NCBI GenBank assembly: GCA_013396915.1
Contig: VWZL01000467.1
Location: forward strand, 68,348 to 132,347
Direction: 5' to 3'
Source: Stercorarius parasiticus
Taxonomy: Eukaryota; Chordata; Aves; Charadriiformes; Stercorariidae
Length of the DNA stretch: 64,000 nt
The notes under the pieces are model-generated. The model made no database searches. It had not been told where the DNA came from and saw only the letters and a program-made list of their open reading frames with translations. A program made the position numbers and the translations under genes. Shown here in pieces: positions 1 through 14,501 of this stretch (positions within the stretch are counted from its first letter, which is position 1; each line of letters opens with the position of its first letter).

Positions 1-1243
1 GCAAATTATTTTCTTAATTTTGTGAAGTGGAGAGGAATTTCAAATTAATTAGAACAGCGTTTTGCATTGGGAAATGCAGTTGGCATTTTTCCCATTGTGA
101 AAAAGAAGTCTCCTCTTTTCTTCAGAATGGAGGATTTTCCAAAATTATCAAGGCCAGAAAAGCTGTTTGTGTTCTGTTTCTGCTAAGCCAAATGCAGAAA
201 AGAATACAGTGTGTAGTGTCTGTCTTCTTCAGCTCAGACAGATCATATAACCTCTAAAGCAGGAACTACTTAGGCTGAAATGATGAATTGCCGTAGAACT
301 CTTGAGGCTCTGTATAGCTGAAGAAGCATGCTAGCAGAGATAGCTTTCTTCACCCCACTTACCACAAACACAAAATGTTTGCAACTCTAGATAGAAATTT
401 TGCAAGCAGTAAAGATGGGAAAAGCAGTAGGTAATTTATCTTCTGTTTCGTTCTGCACTGAAAGATGTGGGAATCTTCCGAGATCTTGTGGAGTTAATAA
501 AATCAAGGGTTGTGGTGGAGTAGAGCAAGTGGTCCAAAAAACATTGCAGAAATAACATGGTACAAAAGCATCCATTTGGAAGACACCTGTTAGTCTTCTT
601 ACGTTTCTGAGTAATTGCTTGACTATTTTCTGCATTTTGAGAATTAAATATTTGCTACAGCTGTTTCTTTCCTTGAAGTGATTCTGTTCCCCAGTTCTTT
701 TCTCTAGAGTGTCCTCAGCTTCTCTGGACTGAGGGCTAGAATTTAAAAGTTGTTCTCCCACGCATTTTAAACACTGTCCGCCAGCTCCAAAGCTGTCAAA
801 TGTCATGACTTTCACAAAAGATGGCTTGTTTCCTAGTTCCCCTAGAGATGCTTATAGCTTTATTTTTTTACAAAGCCAGTAAGTAATACATGAGAGAAAT
901 TAATATGCATAATTCAAGGTGATAGAATTGTGTAAAAAGAAAGGACCTTAATAGGAGATACGAGCGGGGAAAACAAAACCTGCCTTTTTGTAAAGTAGTA
1001 AGTAGATACCTAAAAATATTCCATGTATGCCACTGAAGAGAGAATGGTTACCCAGCAGTTCACATCGTTCTGAGCTGACCTATATTTACTGCTGCATAGC
1101 CTCTGCAGACAGCGGTGTATATTGTTTAGTACAGAGAACTTCTCACATCAGTGCTAATCATTTTTTTAAAATTTCCAGCTCTCAAAATCTCTAATCCTAA
1201 GGTAACTTTATAAAAAAGTTACAAATTTATTAGCATTTCTAAG

Positions 1244-1788
1244 CACGGTGGGTGACTGTTGCCAGATGCCCACCCAGCCGCTCTCTCACTCCCCCTCCTC
1301 ATCAGGAGAGGGGGAGAAAATAAGACGGAAAAACTCATGGTTTGAGATAAAGGCAGTTTAATGAAAGAAAGCAAAGGTTGTGTGTGGAAGCAAAGCAAAA
1401 ACGGAGGAGATTTATTCTTTACTTCCCATCAGCTGGTGATGTCCAGCTGCTTTGTGGGAAGCAGAGACCCAGTACATGTCGCAGCTGCTTCAGAAGACAA
1501 ACACCTTAATAATGAACGCTCTTCTTCTTTCTCTTAGCTTTTATTGCTGGGCATCGTATGGCATCATGGGATATCCCCTTGATCAGCTGGGGTCAGCTGT
1601 CCTCGCTGTGTCCCCTCCCAGCCTCTTGGCCACCATCCTTTGGGGGGTGTTGGAGAGACGGACAGCCTTGGTGCTCTGCGGGTGCTGCTCAGCAGCAGCC
1701 AACCCGTGGGTGGGTTACCAACACCCTCCTGGCCACTATATGGGCTGCTATGGGGAAAGTTAACCCCATCCCAGCCAGACCCAGTACA
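1244..1788 (+). mobile_element. Solo LTR of an avian endogenous retrovirus, with 5-bp target duplication
   Basis: The segment resembles a common avian LTR. It starts with a GGTGGGTGAC...GCCCACCCAGCCGC block, continues through a CTCCCCCTCCTC stretch and a purine-rich AGAAAATAAGA, and ends in CCCATCCCAGCC...CCAGTACA. It is flanked on both sides by the identical pentamer CTAAG (1239-1243 and 1789-1793), as expected for an integrated LTR. The 5-bp duplication fits ERVL-like integration better than 4- or 6-bp classes. No gag, pol or env coding sequence adjoins it, so it is read as a solo LTR left by recombination. The terminal TG appears mutated to CA at the 5' edge. The family assignment is from memory of avian LTRs, and the exact subfamily is not known to me. 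Confidence 0.72.
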
Positions 1789-4700
1789 CTAAGATATGCT
1801 GTTTTGCACTGCCATTTGATACGTATATGCACACTGAATTAAAAATTGTAGAAGTTTTTGGAAAACCCTGCTCTTTTCTCAATAAAAATAGTTTCCCAGT
1901 ATATTATATTTCATGTTTGGATTACTGACTAAAAAATTCGGTTCCATGCAGGTTTATGACAGACCACTGAAACTTATGTGGAGCATTTCTTCTTGCATAT
2001 ATTTATTTTTTTTAATTGCAGCCTTAGGTGTAATTAAGAAGAATTATGCAGAGCAGGCTTTAAAATATAATGGTCCTGAAGCTTCTTTCAAGACTTTTTT
2101 TTTCTGTGGAGGACGTACTCAACCAAATTACACATGCATGCAGTCTGCTTTCACACAGATCTTACAGACAAACCCAATTATCCAGCTTCCTATTAGGGAA
2201 GCTAGACAACGTTTGTGCTTCAGCCATTAACTGGTTTTGGAATTTTTCATGCCAGACAAATCTATAATCAAATCTTTGGGGGGTTTTATTTAATAACAGA
2301 ATAGGTATGGCTTCACAAAGTCTGGGTGAGTTTCTTTGTGTTCACAAATAACAGGCACTCTTCTGAAAATCTCTAATTAAGAGGAGAATACTAATCTAGC
2401 AGAGCTCAGAAGTGCATGGAGATAAGTTTATTTCTTAACAAATAAGCTCTCTAGGGAGTGTTCAAAAGATAATGTTCTGAGCTACCAAGCTTGTGTTGTT
2501 TTTTTATCCAAAACCAAGACAATGTTAGTTTTTAAATTATATTTTTAAAATGGAAAATGAAATCTTATGCTTTCTGGGCTCAGTTGCCTCAAAACCTAGC
2601 CATGTCCTTGTTGTGCCTTGTGGTCATCGGTGTGCTTTTAAAGGAAAGATATTTGGAACTAACTTTGAGAATTGTTGGTTTAAAGTTCTATCAGAGCTCG
2701 AAGCTGAGTTTTGAGCCACAGCCTCCAGATCCTGAAGGTATTTTCAGAATACTGAGTGACAGCTCTTATCAGGGGCTAGCGGTGATACACCTGTGGCTGT
2801 GATGAGCACCATACACCCCGAAGATGATGCACAGAAGCCAAGTAAGGCTTTTTAAGAAAATAACACTCACGTTTGCCCAGTGCAGCAGGATTTGAAAGAC
2901 CAGACCTTGAGGAAGGTGACTGGAGCCAGGCTGAATGATTCAGGGCTGGTGTAAAACCATCCTTCAGACATCCTGGCAAGCAGGAGCAGAGGTCTGCGGT
3001 GGGCAGCCCTGTGGTGGCATTTCTCTCCCCATTGCCATCACCTCCCAGCCACAGAGCAGCCCGGCAGCTCCCACCCCTATTCCTGCTCACCGGGCTCCCT
3101 CCGCACGGCTGGTGAGCACAGTCCCCACTCCAACAGCAGCTGAGAGATGTCATAGCAGCAATTTTTCAGAGGAGGTAGGCAGGTATGTAATGTATTGGGA
3201 GAGGGAGCTGGGGAAGCACTTGCTTTGCAAAATAGGAGGAGGTAAAATGTAATTAAACTATTTGAACAAATACAGCAGAGCAGCGGTGCTGTACAGTTGG
3301 CAAAGGAAATAGAGTTGACTGAAAGAATGATGACCAAACTTTTTTTAAAAAGAAATATCTGTTTTTCTGTTTTAGCTGGTACATCTTTCAGTCTGCTCTT
3401 TGGTTTGCTCTGTTACATTTCTTTTTATTTTCTGCGACTTTCAGGAGAAACTGGTAAGTTTTCCAGGTGGAGGATAAGCAAGACTGCTTTTTCGCATGGA
3501 CTAAGGAGAAAGACTGGATTCTTTCCCTTCCTGTGTTTGCTCTGGTTTTTATAGCATAGAGTTCATAGGGTCGCTGAGCCTACACAGCTTTTCTTTTTAA
3601 CTTAATGCTGATTTTGTTTGGATTAAGTGTGTTTTCAGAGTTCAGTTAAAAACGATTTGGTTCTCTTTGCTTGCAGGAAAGAGTGTTGGGTGGGTTAATT
3701 CAACAGTTCAACGTGAGCTAATTCATAAGCGTTTAGAGCAAGCATATGGTTAGGCTATTTAACAGTAGCTGAACAGTGCAAGATTACCTTTTAAGCTGTC
3801 GATGGCAGTATATAGACATTAACACATAGCCATACGCAATGCTTTCTCCCAGCAGTTTTGTTTCAGTGCCCTTTGCAGCAGTCCCTCGCTGGTTGTTTCC
3901 AAGTTTATTTTAATAGAAGGGAGGTGGATGTCCTCAAAAAGGCGTTCCGCTATCTGGCATTCTAGGTCTGCAGGCTAAGGAGGGAAGAGGCAGAGAAAAA
4001 CCTCGAGGATTTGAGCCAGCTAGGTTTTCTAGGGAAGCAATCCAAATGTTTCCCAGATTGCCACAAACTGTTAAATTGTTTACAGTAAATTTTAACTGGA
4101 AGATCCCCAATGGAGCCAGATGCCGTGGCTGTTTGCAGAGCTATCGGGGGGGGTGGTGGTGAGGTATCTGAGAAGTGGAGTTTTGGAGACGGGAGCACGT
4201 AGTTGGAAGCAGAGTGCTGGCAGCTGTAACTCCCTAAAGACGTTTCGCAGGAGAAGGGGAGGAGAGGTTCAGACCGAGGAGAGTTAGCTGAGATGCTGTA
4301 GGGTGCTTTTTTTTTTTCATTTGAGGACTTGCAGCCAACACTCTGCCTGTTTCCTTCCAGCTTCTCTTTAGCTATGTGAGCAGTTTCATCCAAAGAATTA
4401 CATAGACTGAGCTTGTAAATCGTCCACCTTTTTACCAATAATTCAAGACCTAGGCCTTTCAGGGCATGGTAAAGATGTGGCTTTTCTGCCTGAGAGACTC
4501 ATTCCTAAAATTCTTCTTTCTTATTCCCATTAGTGAAATGTTACATCATTTCTGGATCTGCAGACACCAACAAGAAGTGTTTGGCTTTGTGTTGCCTGGA
4601 CTTAGAAGTCCCCATTATTTATACCATTCGTTTCAAAGCAGCAACAAGCACTGCAAATTAGTTTTGGCAGGAAAATGAAGATTATATGATTTTTGAGACA

Positions 4701-7230
4701 AGTGTATTTATTTTGCTTTTAGAAATAATTAATAGTTGAGAATTTAAAATTCCTCTTCTAAAATCTAAATTGAAATAACATCTAACTAATAAATCCGTTC
4801 TTCATGCAGAAATTTTAGGACTGAGGGAAAAGGGAGCAGGAAAGGAAACTGCATCTTTGAAAATGGAAGTGGGAAAGGAGTCTATCTTTAAAAACATGAT
4901 AAAAAAACATAGGCATACAGTGATTCTTCATCATTTTTGTTTTTCGAATCATGACAGGATGTTTTTCTATAAATGATGTAGCATCCTGAGGTATCACTGC
5001 ATACTCTTCAGTCAGTAGTACACAAGAGAAAAATTTAGATTATAATTTTATGATTATAATGATCATTTCTGTCTTTAAAATGTATAAATAGCTGAAGGTA
5101 ACTTCATTTATAAAGATCTGTTTTGTCTTGGTTTTTACATTAGGATGTCAGATCTTTTCTTCCCCTCATACCTCCTCAGGCATCCAAGTATAATATTGGC
5201 ACTAATTGGTTTATGATATCAAAGAAAATATTCAAGATGAAGTTTTCCTTAAACAGGAAACAATTTCCAGCTGCAAGTTTCCAAGTACAGCCACGCACAC
5301 TGTCAAACACATTATTTATTTGTATTAGTGGCACAGTGGGCAACCCAGGGTTGTCAGGACAGACCTAAAAATATAGAACTTGATGGTCCCCAAGGTTTGG
5401 ATAAGAATAGGACTCCAAACTGCATAATTTTCAGAAGGGTGTATGTGGCATAACAGGGTGCAGAGCTGGGAATAGGGCTTGACTTTAAACGCATCTTATC
5501 CCAGGTTCCTGTTTAAAAATCTCAAGGGCACAGACATCATTTGTCACCTAGATCAAAACAAAGTGCTCGGCACGTGCGGGCTTTAACCCTTTTACCCATG
5601 CTGTTGTTTTTAGCAGTCTGCATTTTTTCAACAATGTTTCAAATACTCTTATTTCTCAGTTGGCTTGTTCTTTTTGTTGACAATTTAGAGTAAACTTCCC
5701 TTTTAGTAAGAGGCAAGAGATTTCCAAACATCTGGCTGCAAAGCAAGAAAAAGTCTTGAGCCAGCAACAGAGGAGATAAAACTATTCCTTACACTTTTGC
5801 TTTAAAAATAAGTGCCCTTAATATGTTTTTGCACGTATTTAAGCTCACTTGTACATTTTCAAGAATTCTGACCCCTCCTCAAAACCATGCAGTCTTTATT
5901 TTCTTTTCCAACTTACCTTCTAAACCATCTAGTAGCATAAAAGGGAAAGAAATGATGTTGTATAATTGTTTCCTAAAGGATCTTTTTTGATAGGAACAAC
6001 TGAAATACGTACGCATGCATAGTTAAAAATGTATGTGATCCTTTTGAAAGTAATACATCTGGCTTTAATTCAGGAGGATAGTCTTCATGTTAAAATTAAA
6101 GGGCTGGGCCTTTCCTATCCTGCTTAAATAGCTAATGAGTCACTTTTTCTAGATCTTCAGTCTTTGCTTTCTGTAGTATTAATTATGGGCTTGGGAGATT
6201 CCCAGTGCTTCCCCCAAAGCAAGGAAACGCTTTCACTGGTTATTCATTCCTACCGATATTTAAGACACGGACATCTGCGTGTGTTGTACAGACTGCTCTA
6301 CAGACGATGTTGAATGGTTAGCTCAGAGGTAGAGGTCTGTAGATCTTCGCGTGTGTTAGCTGAACAAACCCAAAGGGAAACTAAGACTTTTTAACCTACT
6401 TTTTCCCCTTCCTTGCTGTTCTTCTGGAGTATGTCCACCAGACTGCTCTTCCTATCTCACCATTCCTGCTGCGTCTTGCTTCTCTTCCAGCATCTGTGTT
6501 GCCTCCCTCTCTTTTTCCACGTGGGACCGATGAGTGTCATGTACCTCTGCATGGGTCTTCAGAGCTGCCTCCAAAATTTCACCTGCGTTCCCATTTCTTC
6601 TGGCACGCTGCCTAATCTTTTCTGCTCGGTGTACCTTGTCACTCTGCCAGTCTTACGCCTTGTCTCATGCCTGTACTCGGGGTAGCCCGCGTGCACCGGA
6701 CAACACAAAAGGACATCCAGATCTTACTTCACCCTAGTTTTAGACCTTTCTGTCACAGGAATAAGCCACAATTATAAGCACCCTGGTATAAAAATATACT
6801 GTGTCCTGCAGTGTTACCGACTTAGAAACTGAGATGAGGTGCTCCATATAAAGATACAGCATGTCACAGAGCGTGCATGGATGCACTTGCACCCTGGCTT
6901 AGTCCTTGGAGAAGACTGTCCCCTCTGGCTCTGCTTTTGTTTGTTCTTGAACTTGACCTTCTCTCTTGTGTTGGGATTTGTGTTGGGCTGAAAACTGGGC
7001 AGAACAGAGATGTTCGTGGTGTGTGTATTAATAAGAAGATGTTGAAAGTATGGTAGGAACCAATAACAAAGGGTTTGTTTCCCTTCTAGCCATTAATTGA
7101 TTGAATATGATGACCGTAGGGTGGAAAGGACTGCAAGATCCTGACATTTGCAACAACTGCAGAGCTGCAGACTTGTCTGCTTTTCCAGAGTACATGAATT
7201 GTAATAAGGAAATGTTCATTTCTTTGCAAT

Positions 7231-7506
7231 AAGTGATAGGATGAAAGGAAACACCCTGAAGCTGTGCCAGGAGAAGTTTCGATTCGATATTGTGAAAAAT
7301 TTCTTCACCAAGAGGGTTGTCAAGCATTGGAACAGGCTGCCCGGGGAAGTTAGTTGAGTCACCATCTCTGGAGGTATTTAAAAGACGTGTAGATGTGATG
7401 TTTAGGGATGTAGTTTAGTGGTGGACTTGGTAGTGTTGGTTTTACAGTTGGACTCGATGATCTTAAAGGTCTTTTCCAACCTAAGTGATTCCGTGATTCT
7501 ATGATT
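7231..7506 (+). mobile_element. CR1 LINE, 3'-end fragment
   Basis: This is a 5'-truncated CR1 copy in sense orientation. It keeps the typical end of the reverse-transcriptase ORF (GCATTGGAACAGGCTGCCC, then the 'CCATCTCTGGAGGTATTTAAAAG' type block) followed by the short 3' UTR (TTGGACTCGATGATCTTAAA, then TTTTCCAACC) and a degenerate GATTCTATGATT tail. It lies in the GTF2F2 intron in the same orientation as the gene. The ORF is broken, so the copy is inactive. Confidence 0.9.
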
Positions 7507-10223
7507 GACCGTGCAAGGCCTTTCCATCGGTCCACAGCATGACAGTGGTGGAAGGGCCTTTTCACCCGGCAAGAGGGCAATCGTGAGTTGACCCAAGTCC
7601 TCCTGGAAGGGCAGGGAGGATGCAGAGGCTGCCTTGCTTCACAAGGGTGAATGGGCATCTGTGCCCTTAAGGGTATCTATCTGGTTAAGGACTCTTTTTG
7701 GTGCAAAAAGGGGTGTTGAGTAAAGGGGGCAAGCAACAATCAAAACGTACAGAGACACAAACCTGGACAGACAAGTCTAATGGAGGCAAAGACAAGAAAT
7801 AAACTTTGCCAGCCACACTAATGGATGGGCTACTTATAACCGCCCTTAACAGTCACATAACATTGAAGATATCTCTGAGTTATGATTCCTTTTTAAGCTT
7901 AGCCTTGGATAACACAATTCCACCATGTCCCCAGTATGGACCAGGCACCGCCAGAGCCTGACTTCATCAGCATCAGGACACTTCTAAAGGAAGTATCCGT
8001 CAGACACATATGAGCTTAATTAAAAATATCCATGATGTCAAGCAGATCTCATAATTTTCTTCATGCTAATTGCATTAGGGCATCACTCTGCTTAAAGTTG
8101 GACATCAAATAATAGGGAAAGTTGTTCAATTATATCACTCCTAGAATGCTAAAGTCTGTCTTACTTTATCTTTACATTATTTATTTTCACAACCTCAACC
8201 CAAAAGGTTTTTAATGATTTGCAATACTAAACTTGGAGAGGAAAAACGGGATAGTGGTTTTAATCAATTATTCTGATTTTATCAAATCAGAAAATAAAAT
8301 GCGTAAGAAATTGTTACTTATTGTTTAATTGCCATTCATATAATCTCATGTTCTGTACTGGAGAAAGATATGTAGAATTGGAGTCTTCAGTTATGACTGT
8401 GGTGCCTGTCTCAATATTAGACATGAAATTATCTTATATTCATATGATTCATTGCTCAGCCTTCAACGTATATAGTTGAAGATGTCAACTTTAGAAAAAC
8501 CTAATAGGTTTCCTGAACAAAAAATAATTACAGCACTTTTCTTGAAATGCCAGGATTTCAAGACTTAAAATTAGTTATAAATCATATTCTGTATTAATAA
8601 TTTGGAACATTTCGTTATTTAATGCTGGCAAATGCACTTCTTAGTGCCACTTTCATTCAGCTTATTGTCTTCTCTGTCTGCCTGCCTAGTCTTTATAAAT
8701 GGAGGTGGACTCACTTGGCTTTGACGGGGTGTGTGTGCTGGAGTAACACTCAACATCTGAAGGAGAATAGTAGATTCATCCATGCAACGGGCTGCAGTCA
8801 TCCACCTCCATTTAATGTGAGACAGCGGGACTTTTCTTCTTACAACGAAACACAACATGCTGAACTTGCATGTTGGTAGTTCTTATCCTTCAGAGTGTAT
8901 TGTTTTGTGTAGCAGCAGGTTGTCATCATCATTATTAGATAATGTGTATTTTTACCAATGAATTAATTCTGGTAATTTCCTGTGTTGTTTGTGGGTGGGC
9001 ACTGCCATGGGGTCGTTTAGCAGGATGTGCCCCACAGGGTGATGTCTTCCCTTTAGTTCTCACAGAATCACAAAAACTTTAAGTTTCAGTACCTCATAGG
9101 AGTTTTCATCTCTTGCCCATCATCTGATCACTTCTTATATTACTAATATTCTTGCTTGGAAGAAAAGTCAGAAAAGATGCTGCCTGAACCTCAGCAAGGC
9201 GCGGTAGTCCAAATAAACACAAGAGAAGTAGTTGTGAAGCTATATTGTTCCGTTTGGTTTGCATGAGATTTTGCAGGATGTACCTCCCTCTGTCACTTTT
9301 GGGATGCTTAGGAAAATGGGAAAGCAAAGTAAAAACTTTGTTCCCCATATCAGATATTGTGAAACTTCATATAATGCAGTGCCTGTGTCTGGTTCAAGTA
9401 CAGAATTACTGAGTAAGGAACTAGGAGAGCATTAGTCCTTGGCTTTCACTCCCCTGGTACCAGGCTGGGAACTTCTGTGAGGAGTAAATAAAAAAAAAGC
9501 CGCAAAACTGTGCAAAGCTGGAGAGTTTGTGTTTCTTCCCCTCCAAAGGTTTGGGCAGTGGGCCTGCACCTTTCCAGTGCATCTCTGTTGGGTGATATTG
9601 CAGAGAGAGAAGCAAACCAACTTTTCCTTTTTTGCCACAATAAGGTTACCTCCTTACTTACTAGTGCCCTGTGTAAATACAGCCAAGCACAAAAAGCTAC
9701 TGAAAGTTTTCAGTCCCGTTTGTACAATAATTTCTTTAGAAATTTCAAGACTTCAAGCCCTAGCAGCATTTCTGGTTAATACCTGCTTCTAATCTTTGAA
9801 ACATTTGTTTTCCTGGCAGAAGATTAATCACAGGAAATCATCTATTCTAAAGGTCTTCGGTTTATTTTTTATTGCTGGAAGATACATATATTTAAAAGCC
9901 AACGAGCATCTCCTCCTAGGAATGTACATATCGCCTTCATCTGTCTCCCTTTATGAGCCTGCTGCATGTTGACAAGTCCTATAGTATTATTTCCAGCCTG
10001 TTCGAATGTTTTTTCCCCTTATTCAACTGTAGGCACAATGACAAATCAGAGTTGCAGTATAAAATGTATTTTGCTGGGAAATGGCCATGGTGAATTCAAT
10101 GCCATGCTGGTTGCTTGCTGTATTTCAAGGCAGAAGAGCTATATTTGATCTTGGGGGTGGAAGAGAAAACCACAGCGGGTAGGCTGGTGGCTGCTCTGTC
10201 GCTAATTTGTTGGTAGATTTGGG

Positions 10224-10242
10224 AAAAAAAAAAAAAAAAAAA
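10224..10242 (+). repeat. A19 homopolymer
   Basis: An uninterrupted run of 19 adenines in intronic DNA. No recognisable retroposed body precedes it, so it is simply listed as a mononucleotide repeat. Confidence 0.9.
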
Positions 10243-13200
10243 TCTGTGCTCTCTTTTTATTTTTTAGGCCAGATATTAGCATGAATTATGGCGCTAGCTA
10301 TTTCAACAAGGGTCAAATGGAAAATTTAACTCCTTGGAGAGTTGTGTGTAGTTCTGAGCCGTAACTAAGGCTTATAACTGTCACACCCCTGCAAATCATA
10401 AGAGTAATAGGTAAAAAGCCACTGCTCCTTTAAATCAGTGTCACCAGTGACTCAGAATTTCTATTGATTTTTTTTTTTTATTATTCCTACCAACAGTTTC
10501 AATTAAGATTCAGCAGAACCACTCTGAGAAAATGCTGCATAAAATGCTTCATAATATTTTGGTTTAATACGACTTTTTAAATTCTGTTTAAGAAATAGGC
10601 ATTTAAAAGTAATTATATCTGTAAAGTGTTAAAACATTGGTCTTAAAGGCTAATATAATGCCCAGTTCATAGCTTTTGTTATAAATTTTTGTGTATAATT
10701 ACTAGAATATATAAATACATATTTCATCAACTTTTTTCAAACAACAGCTATACGAATTTAAAAAGTCAATTATATTCACCCAGACGTAATGCTTTCTGAA
10801 TATGAGAGAATTATGGCATGAGTTTGAAAAAAAACCCCACACCCTATTTTCCCTGCAAATAGTGTCTGTACCAACAAATCCTCTGGACAAAATGACTACA
10901 GGCTATTTGTCTTTACCCTTTGTAACGCACTAAGCAAATTTCAGCGCTTCATCCACACATGAACCATTTGCTAATGTAGGCTATATGCCACATTTGTCAT
11001 GCCCTTTACCTGTGTTTGTGCATTCTGGGGAGGCTAACTCCAGATGTGCAGCAGCTATTGTTCCACACGGGATTGTGTGACTATATTCCGCACGGAAGCC
11101 TGGCGGGAGGAAGGCACCATGAGGCTCTGTCATCGTCCAGGAGATCTTGAAAACTGCAGAAAAAGAAATGAGAAGGACAGCCATTAGAGAGAAGAGCAAG
11201 ATGAATGTGTAGAATAAATGCATATTAATAAAAAGGTTTGCCTCCTGAGTCACTGTGCTTCCCACTTAGATTTCCATATTGGCATGTGGCAACTGCTGTA
11301 ATTGCTTGCATTAAAAAGTAATGCCAGGGATGTAATATATTTTTAGTTTTCACTACAGCAATTTATCAACTAGGAATGGGGAAAAAAGTTATCACTGTAC
11401 TGTTAGACAGTTTTCTAAAGACCATCTGAGATCTGTGGGTCGTAATTTGGAAACCTTTGGCAAGAAACCTTGAAGCACAACAGGGGTATCTCGGAAATTT
11501 CCTTCAGAGGCACGTACATTTGTAGCTGACGTATTTGTTAGTTGGTACATGTAGATCTCTCTGAAATCTGTCATTTCACAAACCAACTTAGATTTTCCAT
11601 TTCCATTTCACTTGGTAGGCTTCCATCCCATTTCCTAAGCAGGCAAGAAGTTTTTCTTTGCTTTCGAGATTGTGGGGGGAACTTCACGTGTTAAATGTAA
11701 CTTCACTGCCAACAACCTTTGGAGGCCTCTGAGAAGTGCATTAGTTCTCCTACACATTTGGTTTTCTACTGGTTTGGAAATTAGCAGGTTAAAATAAAAA
11801 ACCTGAAACGCATATCCCGCATGGCAAGTGAAAAGTGTTAAGAAATAAATTGCTGGTGTTCTTTTATGTAAAGAAGGATTAATTTATGGAAGCTGCACTG
11901 AAATGCGTGATGAAATTTCCCATACTGTAATTCTAAAATGCCAGAACAGGAAGAGACTTTCAACACTGGGCGGTGTCCAAAGTTCATGACGGGCTCTAGG
12001 CTAAAGAGTTATCAATAATTTGCACACTTAAATATCTAATTTATTAAGAAGCTGGAGGGGGATTGACATCACCATTCTAAAGCTTTTCCTTCTGAGAACA
12101 GTCTGAGGTGTTCAATCCATATTTTCAGTGTTCTGGCATTTCATTATTGAGGGACTAATGTTCTTTGGCTGTTTTCCTGAAAAAATGGAGGATATTGTAA
12201 ATTTATATTGTAAAGAGTAATGAATATAAAGCCCAGTGCAAGGAGGATTTAATCATGGAGAAATGACACTGTTGAAAGCCTAGTGCTCCTCAAAAATGTG
12301 AGACCATCTGATGTGTTTTAATATTGTTAAGAACCTTGTCTCTGTCACTTACCTGTGCTGCAGCTGTAATGAGAAGGACTCTGGGACAACATCACAAATC
12401 AAATATCTAAATCTGGTCCACCTGAAGTTGGTGCAGTGGCCTTGGAGGGGAAAGGAGAGACGAGAATTCCCAGTTCATCTCCAGGAGCGCCTGTTTCATG
12501 AACAGGACCAATATCAGTAAACAGGTTGAGCAAGAAATCTCCTTTACAGAAAGGGAAAACGTGAGAGGGGAGAAATGAGATGAAAAATAGCTACCATGGG
12601 GGAGAGGGAGAACTGGAAAACTCCCCAGGTCAAAACAATTAGAAAAATGGTGAAGAACTGCAAGAGAAGATTGAAATAAAAAAAGAAAAAGTGAAGCCAA
12701 GGTATTTAAAAATAAAGAAGTCATTGAGACCAAAGAGAAATAAATTAAAGCAATTAAGAAGTAGAGAAAAAGACAGATTTGGAAAAAGGATATTGATTTA
12801 GCTTTGGTCTTATGCCTCTTTGTGAAACGTGAGTTTAGAAGACCTTTGGTAACCAGATCAATAAAATCTTTAAAATAATTTAATTAGATTGAAAGCCAAA
12901 AGCTAAACTCTTGTGATAAAAACTGCTACCTTTATTTGCCAGAAGAGGGGAAAAAGGTGTTCACTGCTCATTTACCTTCCAGTTGATTTTCCTTCAAGCT
13001 AAGAAAAAACATGCTACTTTTGGACAGAAGGCGGCATTGATGTACCTTCTCCTGATTTAGAACTGTAGAATACAAGACAATGGTCATTTAAGGGTAATTA
13101 AAGCTATAGAAAAAGTGACAAGTCTACAAAGATTCAAGAGGAAGCAAGTTTCTGTCTATGTGTGAGAGAAAACTGCCAGCAACTACTGTCCATCCATACT

Positions 13201-14501
13201 GTCTGTGAAGGATGACTGCCTTTAGTTCTATTTGCTACAAGAAGATAATTTATTTCTTAATTTCATGCTTACTTCAAATGTAATTCATTTAGGCTGCTCA
13301 GGTGTTAAATCAGAAGCATGCTGAATTTCAATTTAGCTTTTTGGGTGTACATTATATTTTTACAAAGAGAAATCGGTGATCTCAAACACTCACAGTGTTT
13401 TTTAAAGTACTGTTTTATCGCTTTTGTGTTTTACATTAATAAACACGTAGTTATTATTTGCATTAATGTCACCATATTAATTTTTCTTTGGAACAAAGCA
13501 AACACCACTGTACATTTATTGGGCTTTAAGACTTCTATTGCATTTAGTGAAAATTGACTCTTCTGCCTATAAGATGCACCTCTGGAAAACAAAAGAACGT
13601 CACTGATGATAACTTAGTTTTACCTAAATATTAATTCTATGTACCATTAAGCTATTTTGTTTGAAAGGATGTTGTCCTGCACCTTTCTGAAGTTTGGTTT
13701 CCCGCATTTTCATTTCAAATAGTAATTCTTGAGTGTTAAACCTGAAGGAAATGGAGCAGTCCTTCTGTGCCATCATGTGTAAGCTTTAAATTACAAAGGG
13801 ATGACCTTGACAAAATGTGTTCAACTTCTGACCTTCTCGGAGTCTTCCCCGAAGAGGACTGAAGGTCACCTTTCATTAACTATGACTGAGACTTGATTGT
13901 ACATTGGTTTGAACCTGGGTGAATTTCTCTGTCTTCATTTTTTTAAAAGTGCTCATAAAACAGTTATTTGTGCTTTGTTACTGTACTATAATGCCAAAAG
14001 AAAGGTCATGGAAATTTATATTTTTACATTAAGATATCTAAGAGAAGATCATGGAGTCTGGTCTTCATTGTGCTCTGGGAGTCAGCAAAGGTGGATTGAA
14101 AACTTTTTCAGCCCTCATCTGAGTAAGCTGGAGATTTTGGCTTCATTTGGGTTGGGGTTCATCTTTTTTCAAGAGCACGGTCTTTTCTTCCACCTGAGCG
14201 CCAGGCTTTTGGAATAAAAATTGTGTTCAGGCATGGTTTTTAATATCTTCCCATCCTAGTTGCTTGGTTTTTAGCATTTCAGTATCTTCTGTAGTGCGTA
14301 CCATGTTGTAATAATCCACAGTGTCCTCGAGCAAAAATAGAGCAGGAAAAACTTAATTCAGAAGAGCGTGTCTGTTTTGCCTTAAGATTTATTTGCAGAT
14401 GACCTTTGATACGGGCTGGTTCATACCTGCAGATTTTTAGAATTCATTTTGAGTGTGTACTTGGCTGAACTTTTTATTAATTCCCTCCTTTTCTTTTGCA
14501 G

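Larger units (their letters stand above)
1..14501 (+). other. GTF2F2: GTF2F2 intron (upstream part, 5' end outside window)
   Basis: This is AT-rich non-coding sequence ending in a clear polypyrimidine tract and AG at 14500-14501, just before the first recognisable GTF2F2 exon. I looked for the preceding GTF2F2 exons (N-terminal dimerisation domain up to about residue 129) among the open frames and found none, so the window probably opens inside a long intron. Recognisable contents are a solo LTR (1244-1788), a CR1 fragment (7231-7506) and an A19 run (10224-10242). Nothing else here looks like a gene. The single-exon gene KCTD4, which sits inside a GTF2F2 intron in mammals, is not visible. Confidence 0.75.

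Noticed and set aside
1452..1842. Overlapping ORFs inside the LTR
   Set aside because: They lie within non-coding LTR sequence and show no retroviral protein similarity.
3962..4438. 158-codon - strand ORF in the GTF2F2 intron
   Set aside because: Serine-rich, low-complexity translation without a known domain, splice context or homologue I recognise.
9058..9110. CACAGAATCACAAAAAC-like segment as another CR1 tail
   Set aside because: Only a short stretch resembles a CR1 end and the following sequence does not continue the element.
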